Source: Acidimicrobiia bacterium (GTDB taxonomy: Bacteria; Actinomycetota; Acidimicrobiia; IMCC26256; BP-133). Taken from it: a DNA stretch of 10,572 nt. The notes beneath the pieces were generated by a model. It ran no database searches and was not told the DNA's origin. It saw only the letters and a list, made by a program, of their open reading frames with translations. The stretch spans positions 1 through 10,572 of the forward strand of contig JAICYE010000042.1 in the NCBI GenBank assembly GCA_025934385.1, written 5' to 3'. The stretch's first letter is position 1. The number at the start of each line of letters is the position of its first letter. Positions 6,376 to 10,572 of this stretch are shown one piece after another. Position numbers and translations under genes: made by a program.

Positions 6376-7431
6376 ATGCAGCAACTGCTGGCCAAGATCA
6401 GCGCGCTGGACCCCGAAGCGAGCCTGACCCTCCGGGTCATCGCCTGCTTCGACGAGCTCATCGTCGGCAATGTGAACACCCGGGCCCTGCTCAGCGCGGC
6501 CGCCTCCCTCGGCGGCTGCAACGCCGGCTTCCGGCAGGATCATCCGCCCCGCACGGTCAGGGTGACGCCGAGGGGCGAGCTCGCCCCGACCGACGGCGTC
6601 GACCCCGGCGGGCTCGTCCACCACGCCGACGGGCTGACCGTGTGGCTGGAGCGGGACGGCCCGAAGCACGCCAACGACGACATGATCCTCGAGCGCCTGG
6701 CGCTGGCCGTCCGCATCCGGTGCGGGCAGGGCCGGCAGGACCTCGACAACCGGCGGGACCTCGGCGTGGTCCTCGACGCCGCGGTCCCCGTCGAGGAGCG
6801 GCAGCTGTCGGCCAGCCGGCTCGGGCTCCGGACGACGACGACGTACCGCGTCGTGGCCGCGCCGCTCTTCGCCCTGTGGAGCTCGCGGCCGGGCGGCCCG
6901 GAGGACGTCGTCCCCACCGCCTTCGGGTCGCTCCACGCCGTGGTGGTCGGCCACGACTGCACCTCGGTCGACGCCACCTCGGCGGGCATCGGGATCGCCT
7001 GCGGGATCGAGCACCTGCCGCAATCGTTCCGCACCGCCGTCGTCGCCCTGCGGCTGTGCTCGCCGCCGGCCACACCGGTGGTCAATGCCGACGAGTACGG
7101 CGGCCTCATCGGTCTCCTGGCCGACGCCCCGGCCGACGGGCTCATGCCCGACGTCGACCTGCTCGAGGACGTGATGGCCCACGCCTGGGCCTGCCCCACG
7201 CTCGACGCCCTGATCCGGGCCGGGTCGCTCCGTCAGGCCGCCCGGCTGGGGGGCGTCCACCACAGCACGATGCAGTCCCGGGTCGACGTCATTACCGCCA
7301 TGATGGGTTTCGACCCGATCGACGGCCTCGGCCGCACCCGGCTCGGCATCGCCTACCTCGTCTGGCGGCTCCGCCACTCCCGGGTGCTCGACCTCCCCGC
7401 CCCCAACGCCGCGGCGTCCGCCTCGGCCTGA
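6376..7431 (+). CDS. PucR-family helix-turn-helix transcriptional regulator
   Basis: The 351-residue protein ends in a region at about 275-335 (LDALIRAGSLRQAARLGGVHHSTMQSRVDVI, then LGRTRLGIAYLVWRL when read in pieces) that matches the PucR C-terminal HTH layout: a helix, A-G-S-x-R-x-A-A, H-x-x-T-x-x-x-R, then an L-x-R-x-x-L helix. The N-terminal part (LLSAAASLGGCNAGFR) is typical of the sensory half of PucR/CdaR-like actinobacterial proteins, but I see no clear GAF or PAS domain. It starts 2 bp after the hydrolase stop (TGACCATG) with GAGG 7 nt before the ATG, so the two are co-transcribed and probably translationally coupled. It likely controls its own unit, sensing a substrate or product of the hydrolase; that is inference. 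Its last 79 bp overlap the convergent membrane-protein gene. Confidence 0.78.
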   Translation: MQQLLAKISALDPEASLTLRVIACFDELIVGNVNTRALLSAAASLGGCNAGFRQDHPPRTVRVTPRGELAPTDGVDPGGLVHHADGLTVWLERDGPKHANDDMILERLALAVRIRCGQGRQDLDNRRDLGVVLDAAVPVEERQLSASRLGLRTTTTYRVVAAPLFALWSSRPGGPEDVVPTAFGSLHAVVVGHDCTSVDATSAGIGIACGIEHLPQSFRTAVVALRLCSPPATPVVNADEYGGLIGLLADAPADGLMPDVDLLEDVMAHAWACPTLDALIRAGSLRQAARLGGVHHSTMQSRVDVITAMMGFDPIDGLGRTRLGIAYLVWRLRHSRVLDLPAPNAAASASA

Positions 7432-8246
7432 CGGCGGGCCGCCGGCGGGCGGGGCTCCACGTCGCACCTGGTGACGGCCAGGTAGCCGACGAGAACAGTG
7501 ATGGCGACGGCGAGGACGATGCTCACCAGGCCGGTGCCGACGCCGAGCCCGCCGGCGCTATGGGAGATGCCGACCCAGTCGGCGAAGGACGCTCCCAGGG
7601 GCCGGGTGACGACATAGGCGAACCAGAAGGCCATGATGCCGTCGAACCGCAGGAAGCGGTAGCCGAGCGCCGGGATGGCCATGACGGCGGCGAACAGCAG
7701 GCCCGAGGTGAAGAAGCCGAGGTGCATCGTTCGAGCGGTGAGGTCGCCGGTGGCCGTCCCGAGGGCGAAGGTGGTCACCACCGTGGTCCAGTAGAAGCAT
7801 TCCCGGCGGACGGTCGTGATGCTGTGGATCGACAGCGTCTTCTCGCTGCGCTGCCAGGCGATGAAGACGCCGGCCAGCACGATGGCGTAGAAGAGGGTCG
7901 AAACGGCGTAGGGCACGCCGAGCTGGACGTGCAGGAAGTCGGCGGCCATGGTCCCGAACACGCTGACCATGGCGACGGCCAGCCAGTAGACCCAGGCCAC
8001 GTAGCGGCGGGCCCGGGCCTGGAGCGTCAGGGCCGCGACCAGCCCGGTGGCGCCGAACGCCACCGCCACGTAGGGGTTGAACCGGTGGGTGAGATAGTCG
8101 CTGGTCGTCTCGCCCATGCCGGTGGTGAGGACTTTGGCGATCCAGAAGACGGCCGTGACCTCGGGAACCTTGCTCGGCAGCTTCGTTCGCCGGACGGCCT
8201 CCGGGCGGGGCGCGTCGACGACAGGCGGGGGGAGGACGGTGGTCAT
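7353..8246 (-). CDS. COG4705/DUF347-type multi-pass membrane protein with four internal repeats
   Basis: The 297-residue protein (from the ATG at 8246) has eight predicted membrane helices arranged as four two-helix units. Each unit contains a version of W-x-x-x-V-x-T-x-x-G-x-x-x-x-D-x-(L/V): about residues 32-51 (VFWIAKVLTTGMGETTSDYL), 85-105 (WVYWLAVAMVSVFGTMAADF), 151-169 (FYWTTVVTTFALGTATGD) and 206-224 (AFWFAYVVTRPLGASFADW). The opening KVPEVTAVFW is a signature of this uncharacterised family. Function is unknown; the conserved Gly, Thr and Asp inside helices suggest transport of a small molecule or ion. A GTG at 8264 would add six residues; neither start has a strong ribosome binding site. 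The last 38 residues after helix eight are polar, low in complexity, and lie partly over the 3' end of the regulator gene, so they may be a drifted extension past an ancestral stop. Confidence 0.85.
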   Translation of the reverse strand: MTTVLPPPVVDAPRPEAVRRTKLPSKVPEVTAVFWIAKVLTTGMGETTSDYLTHRFNPYVAVAFGATGLVAALTLQARARRYVAWVYWLAVAMVSVFGTMAADFLHVQLGVPYAVSTLFYAIVLAGVFIAWQRSEKTLSIHSITTVRRECFYWTTVVTTFALGTATGDLTARTMHLGFFTSGLLFAAVMAIPALGYRFLRFDGIMAFWFAYVVTRPLGASFADWVGISHSAGGLGVGTGLVSIVLAVAITVLVGYLAVTRCDVEPRPPAARRQAEADAAALGAGRSSTREWRSRQTR

Positions 8247-8385
8247 GCCCGGCACTATCCGCACCGACCGGTGAGGGCTCCATGAACGATGACCGGAGAA
8301 TTCGGACTTCCCGGTCGAGGCCCGCTGAAGGAGTCCTGGGATCTCTTGAGGCCGGTCGGTCGCATCCCCAGGCCACCGACTGGCG

Positions 8386-8446
8386 CGACCGGTTGCGCTC
8401 GAACGGTATTGACGGCCGTCGATACCCCATTCAGCGCAACCGGTCG
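8386..8446. repeat. 61-bp nested palindrome
   Basis: The outer arms CGACCGGTTGCGCT (8386-8399) and AGCGCAACCGGTCG (8433-8446) are perfect 14-bp inverted repeats. Inside them and centred on the same point are GGTAT (8405-8409) and ATACC (8422-8426), and the perfect 10-bp palindrome GACGGCCGTC (8411-8420). As RNA or extruded DNA it would fold into one long hairpin with a single small internal loop. There is no T tract, so it is not an obvious intrinsic terminator. It could be a REP/MITE-like element, a recombination site, or a binding site. Confidence 0.75.
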
Positions 8447-8467
8447 ACTCCCACGGCGCAGCTTCCG

Positions 8468-8487
8468 CCGGCGGCGACCGCCGCCGG
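8468..8487. repeat. 9-bp perfect GC inverted repeat
   Basis: CCGGCGGCG (8468-8476) and CGCCGCCGG (8479-8487) are perfect inverted arms with a 2-nt spacer AC. It lies immediately before the Walker B-like remnant and 22 bp after the 61-bp palindrome. Composition makes such a repeat likelier by chance here than in balanced DNA. Confidence 0.5.
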
Positions 8488-8673
8488 TCCAGCGGTGATC
8501 GTGCTGGAGGACGTGCACTGGGCGGACCCGTCCTCCGTGGCGCTGCCGCTGGCGACCAGCGCCGCCGGCAGCGTGATGGTCCCGCTCCTCGACGCCTTCC
8601 GGACCGGCGCCGGTGTGCCCTACGCCGCCTACGGTCCCGACGCCGTCGAGGTCCAGGCCGCCCTGAACCGGCC

Positions 8674-8967
8674 GCTAGGTCTGACGCGGAAAGGGCCCGC
8701 GACCCGTGTGTCAGCCTCGAAGGACAACCCAGCGGTCAGTCCGTCGAGTGCCGACCGCTTGGACCGAACGCCAGGAACGGTCCCCACCGCTTGGCTTCAC
8801 GCCGAGCGACGCACGACCTGTCGACGATGATCTTCTGCGGGTTGTCAATGGAGCCGGCGCCGCACCACTCGATGTCGCGGTCCTGGCGGTAGTTCCCGGC
8901 AACCCAGAGCACCCATGATCGTCGATTTCGTCGGAAGGAGCGTTGGGGTCGATCTGGCCCCACGGGT
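8674..8967. other. Gene-poor stretch, possibly with a frameshifted minus-strand remnant
   Basis: No intact gene is visible. On the minus strand a frame from 8963 to 8736 contains WVLWVAGNYRQDRDIEW and IIVDRSCVARREAKRWGPF, which have a protein-like composition. A neighbouring minus-strand frame contains NPWGQIDPNAPSDEIDDHG just upstream. The two could be parts of one gene separated by a frameshift near 8900. I do not recognise a family, and this may be chance. The stretch lies just downstream of the vapC stop. Confidence 0.25.
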
Positions 8968-9390
8968 TCAGGGGACGGACCCAGGGGGGACGACCCATTC
9001 GGTCGGTTGCCCGGTGATCTCGGCGATGCGGTCGAAGTCGCTGTCGTAGTGGATCACCGTGACCGAGTGGCGTTCGGCGGTCGCGGCGACGAGGAGGTCG
9101 GGGATCTTCCCTGACCGCAACTGGCCGTGCTGGGAGAGTCCCCGCTGGACGTCCAGGGCCCGGTCCCAGATCTCGTCTGGCATCGGCAGCCATTCGTAGC
9201 CGAGTCGACGGTCAATCCGGACGGTCTCGTATTCAGCCTGGTTGCGGGTCGAGAAGAGAACCTCGAGTTCGACCATGGCGCAGGTTCCGACGAGACCGGC
9301 TTCGAGCAGCGTGGCCAGTCGTTCGGCCACGGCCGGGTGGGAGAGCCGGGCCAGCGCGCTCTTGTCGGCCAGGTAGCGGGCTACCGCCAC
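8968..9390 (-). CDS. vapC: PIN-domain toxin of a type II toxin-antitoxin pair (VapC-like ribonuclease)
   Basis: The 140-residue protein has the length and residues of VapC toxins, which are Mg/Mn-dependent ribonucleases acting on tRNA, rRNA or mRNA. The acidic cluster is Asp9 in YLADKSAL, Glu41 in MVELEVLFS, Asp98 in GKIPDLLVAATAE, and Asp116/Asp118 in HYDSDFDRIAEIT; all four expected positions are filled, so the active site looks intact. The GTG start at 9390 overlaps the antitoxin stop by 10 bp (GTGGCGGTAG), the usual coupling that makes toxin synthesis depend on antitoxin translation. The target RNA cannot be inferred. Confidence 0.93.
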   Translation of the reverse strand: MAVARYLADKSALARLSHPAVAERLATLLEAGLVGTCAMVELEVLFSTRNQAEYETVRIDRRLGYEWLPMPDEIWDRALDVQRGLSQHGQLRSGKIPDLLVAATAERHSVTVIHYDSDFDRIAEITGQPTEWVVPPGSVP

Positions 9391-9578
9391 GCGTCGGAAG
9401 TGTCGGCGAGATCGGGCAGGCCGCCACGGCGGAGTCGTTCGATGTCGCGCCGTCGGGCGGCCAGCGACGCCGCTTGGGCGAGGGCGGCGTTGACCGTCTC
9501 CTTCTTGGTCGTGGTGCCCAGGGCGGCCTGGGCGGCGGCCAGCAGATCATCGTCGATGTCGACCAGGGTCTTGGCCAT
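9381..9578 (-). CDS. vapB: VapB-type antitoxin
   Basis: The 65-residue protein begins MAKTLVDIDDDLLAAAQAALGT, then TKKETVNAALAQAA. This is the ribbon-helix-helix DNA-binding layout of VapB antitoxins of the Arc/MetJ-like class: a beta strand, then two helices with T-K-K-E-T-V-N at the turn. The C-terminal part (RRRDIERLRRGGLPDLADTSDAW) is the expected flexible toxin-neutralising tail. GGAGG lies 3 nt before the ATG on the minus strand (GGGAGGACGATG). The antitoxin should bind its own promoter, and with toxin bound repress the operon. It precedes and overlaps vapC. Confidence 0.92.
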   Translation of the reverse strand: MAKTLVDIDDDLLAAAQAALGTTTKKETVNAALAQAASLAARRRDIERLRRGGLPDLADTSDAWR

Positions 9579-9594
9579 CGTCCTCCCGTCTCGC

Positions 9595-9625
9595 GTATAT
9601 CCGATCTCGACTTCTCAGGATACAT
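9595..9625 (-). promoter_or_regulatory. Candidate vapBC promoter/operator with imperfect inverted repeat
   Basis: The upstream region of vapB is the most AT-rich stretch in the right half of the window. GTATATCC (9595-9602) and GGATACAT (9618-9625) form an imperfect inverted repeat, 6 of 8 bases paired, with a 15-nt spacer. On the minus strand the GGATATAC arm also holds a -10-like element. Ribbon-helix-helix antitoxins usually bind such paired half-sites. The same bases are upstream of the divergent methyltransferase gene. Confidence 0.45.
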
Positions 9626-9724
9626 CTCGTATCGTTGCGGGAGCCCACCACCTACCGTCGAAGGCCCGTCGCCGCCGCCAAGGCGTCTCACGATGATCGG
9701 AAGGACACCGCTTCTCCCGCTGCG

Positions 9725-10243
9725 GTGACCGGGGCGCAGAAGTCCCGGCCAGTCGACCTCCGCCGGCAGCGTCGTCGCCGTCAGCACGGCTGCTGGGATC
9801 ACCTCATCGCCGCTCCCCTCTGGGTCGCCTACTCGGCCAATCTCGGCACGCTGCTCCGGACCTGTGACGCCGTCGGCGCCTGCCTGGCGGTTCCGGGTAC
9901 GCCGCACTATCGGGAAGCTCTCGCGCGGGGCGACACGCTCCCGCGCCGGAGTTGCGTCCACTGGATCACCTCGTCAAAGGCCCGCTGGCTCAAGGACGAG
10001 CGGCGGCGGGGGAGCCGGATCGTGGCGGTGGAGCTGGCCGACGACGCCACCCGACTCGGCGATCTCCGTCCCGCCCGCCACCGGACGGTGATGCTCCTCG
10101 GCCACGAACACGCCGGAGTCCCGCTCGACGTCTGGGACCTCATCGACGAGGTGGTCGAGATCCCCATGGTCGGCCAAGGGGCCAGCCTCAACGTCGCCGT
10201 GGCCGGATCGCTGGTGCTCTACCGCCTCGCCGGCCTCTGTTGA
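9725..10243 (+). CDS. TrmH/SpoU-family RNA 2'-O-methyltransferase (SPOUT superfamily)
   Basis: All three SpoU motifs are present. Motif 1 is ANLGTLLRTCDAVG (Asn39 and Arg45 from the GTG at 9725), motif 2 is MLLGHEHAGVP, and motif 3 is VEIPMVGQGASLNVAVAGSLVLY. These build the trefoil-knot SAM site of enzymes that methylate ribose 2'-OH in tRNA or rRNA. At 172 residues it is close to a minimal TrmH-like core, without the N-terminal RNA-binding domain of the RlmB type. The basic start RRQRRRRQHGCWDH may contact RNA. The specific substrate cannot be told. The start is uncertain: the frame is open back to a TTG at 9635, but that extension overlaps the vapBC control region and has mixed codon use. 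The gene is divergent from vapB. Confidence 0.83.
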   Translation: MTGAQKSRPVDLRRQRRRRQHGCWDHLIAAPLWVAYSANLGTLLRTCDAVGACLAVPGTPHYREALARGDTLPRRSCVHWITSSKARWLKDERRRGSRIVAVELADDATRLGDLRPARHRTVMLLGHEHAGVPLDVWDLIDEVVEIPMVGQGASLNVAVAGSLVLYRLAGLC

Positions 10244-10282
10244 CTGACTCGAACCGCACCCCCGGTCCCGGAGCGGCCCGAA

Positions 10283-10299
10283 GCCGGCCGGAGGCCGGC
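10283..10299. repeat. 7-bp GC hairpin between the methyltransferase and Xre genes
   Basis: GCCGGCC (10283-10289), loop GGA, GGCCGGC (10293-10299) form a perfect stem 40 nt after the methyltransferase stop. With no following T run it would be a weak or factor-assisted terminator at best. Its presence fits the Xre gene starting downstream of it. Confidence 0.45.
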
Positions 10300-10342
10300 G
10301 GAGCTCGATGACTACGAGCAGCTCCGTGACGGAGACACGACG

Positions 10343-10572
10343 GTGATCGAGGCATCCTCGCTCGCCGGCCTCGCTGACGCGCTGATCAAGGCCCGCATCG
10401 CCCGGGGATGGACGCAGCGAAGGCTGACCGAGGCGCTCGGAGTGGCCGAGCAACAGATCCAGCGCTACGAGTCGACCGCCTACCGGTCGGCCAGCCTGGC
10501 CCGCCTCTGCGACATCGCCGAGGCGCTCGCCGTCACGATCACCGAGCGGGCAGAATATTCGACCACGATCTC
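10343..10572 (+). CDS. Xre-family helix-turn-helix protein, cut by the window end
   Basis: The translation contains an Xre/Cro-type HTH. LADALIKARIARGWTQRRLTEALGV is the first two helices, AEQQIQRYES the recognition helix with the family-typical Q-I-Q-R-Y-E, and SASLARLCDIAEALAV the final helix. GTG at 10343 is preceded by GGAG with 8-nt spacing, which supports this start. However, the in-frame residues upstream (ELDDYEQLRDGD) resemble the stretch that normally precedes this HTH in longer relatives, and no start codon lies between there and the stop at 10241. The gene may therefore be an N-terminally shortened descendant of a longer protein. Small Xre proteins of this type are often regulators or antitoxins; no partner is visible before the window ends. 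It probably binds DNA, but its target is unknown. Confidence 0.72.
   Translation, partial: MIEASSLAGLADALIKARIARGWTQRRLTEALGVAEQQIQRYESTAYRSASLARLCDIAEALAVTITERAEYSTTI

Larger units (their letters stand above)
8282..8830 (+). pseudogene. Chimeric gene remnants: regulatory-ATPase Walker B scrap joined to methyltransferase scrap
   Basis: One open frame of 182 codons contains two recognisable pieces from unrelated families. At about 8490-8555, AVIVLEDVHWADPSSVALPLA is the Walker B region of the AAA/LuxR/AfsR-type regulatory ATPases (D-V-H-W-A-D). At about 8556-8673, VPLLDAFRTGAGVPYAAYGPDAVEVQAALNRP resembles an internal segment of class I SAM-dependent methyltransferases, after which similarity stops abruptly. 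No Walker A, no SAM-binding motif and no domain of normal length is present. The N-terminal 70 residues and the last 50 are arginine/serine-rich and not protein-like. I infer that two decayed genes were fused by deletions. A GAGGG 4 nt before the ATG means a chimeric product cannot be excluded, but a functional protein is unlikely. Confidence 0.5.

Noticed and set aside
6217..7467. Minus-strand open frame of 416 codons
   Set aside because: It is antisense to the hydrolase end and PucR-type gene, whose reading frames carry the real motifs.
6642..8285. Long plus-strand open frame of 547 codons
   Set aside because: It spans the regulator gene out of frame and the antisense of the membrane protein. 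Its composition is Arg/Pro/Gly-rich with no domain.
8674..8705. Imperfect TGACGCGG...CCGTGTGTCA dyad resembling an integron attC site
   Set aside because: The arms pair poorly, no core GTTRRRY-type ends are evident, and there is no integrase.
8944..8962. TGGGG/CCCCA hairpin as a vapC terminator
   Set aside because: Only five base pairs form on the minus-strand RNA, and no U tract follows.
9233..9961. Minus-strand frame covering the vapBC control region
   Set aside because: It overlaps both vapB and vapC out of frame and the start of the methyltransferase gene; no recognisable motif.
1..10572. tRNA genes, rRNA genes or CRISPR arrays
   Set aside because: No cloverleaf-like segments, rRNA-like stretches or regularly spaced direct repeats were seen on reading both strands.

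Overview
The window is about 10.6 kb of very GC-rich DNA with strong G/C preference at codon third positions. It carries typical actinobacterial genes: a lipobox lipoprotein, a PucR-type regulator, a VapBC pair, a TrmH-like methyltransferase and a small Xre protein. I read it as the chromosome of a high-GC actinobacterium. A member of Acidimicrobiia or another soil lineage is possible, but the sequence alone does not settle it. There are no tRNA or rRNA genes, no CRISPR array and no intact transposase.

Left part (1-5213). The window opens inside a GH31 glycoside hydrolase on the plus strand. It runs convergently into a minus-strand MOSC-domain protein, with 10 bp between the stops. A small plus-strand lipoprotein with six further cysteines is divergent from the MOSC gene. 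Its stop codon abuts, with no gap, the stop of a minus-strand secreted LVIVD-repeat beta-propeller protein.

Middle part (5214-8264). A plus-strand two-gene unit holds an HSL-type alpha/beta hydrolase followed 2 bp later by a PucR-type regulator. It is preceded by a perfect TTGACA hexamer embedded in a 14-bp palindrome, which looks like a regulated promoter. The regulator gene overlaps by 79 bp, tail to tail, a minus-strand eight-helix membrane protein of the COG4705/DUF347 type.

Right part (8265-10572). About 700 bp hold no intact gene. They contain a 61-bp nested palindrome, a second GC-rich inverted repeat, and a reading frame that joins a scrap of a regulatory ATPase to a scrap of a SAM-dependent methyltransferase. 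These look like remnants of several decayed genes. Next come a minus-strand VapBC toxin-antitoxin operon with a candidate operator, a plus-strand SpoU/TrmH RNA methyltransferase, and the start of an Xre-family HTH protein cut by the window edge.

The genes do not form one pathway. The best functional unit is the hydrolase plus PucR pair with its palindromic promoter; VapBC is a self-contained module. I did not find convincing evidence of a wholly new multi-gene system. The most unexplained structure lies at 8265-8967.
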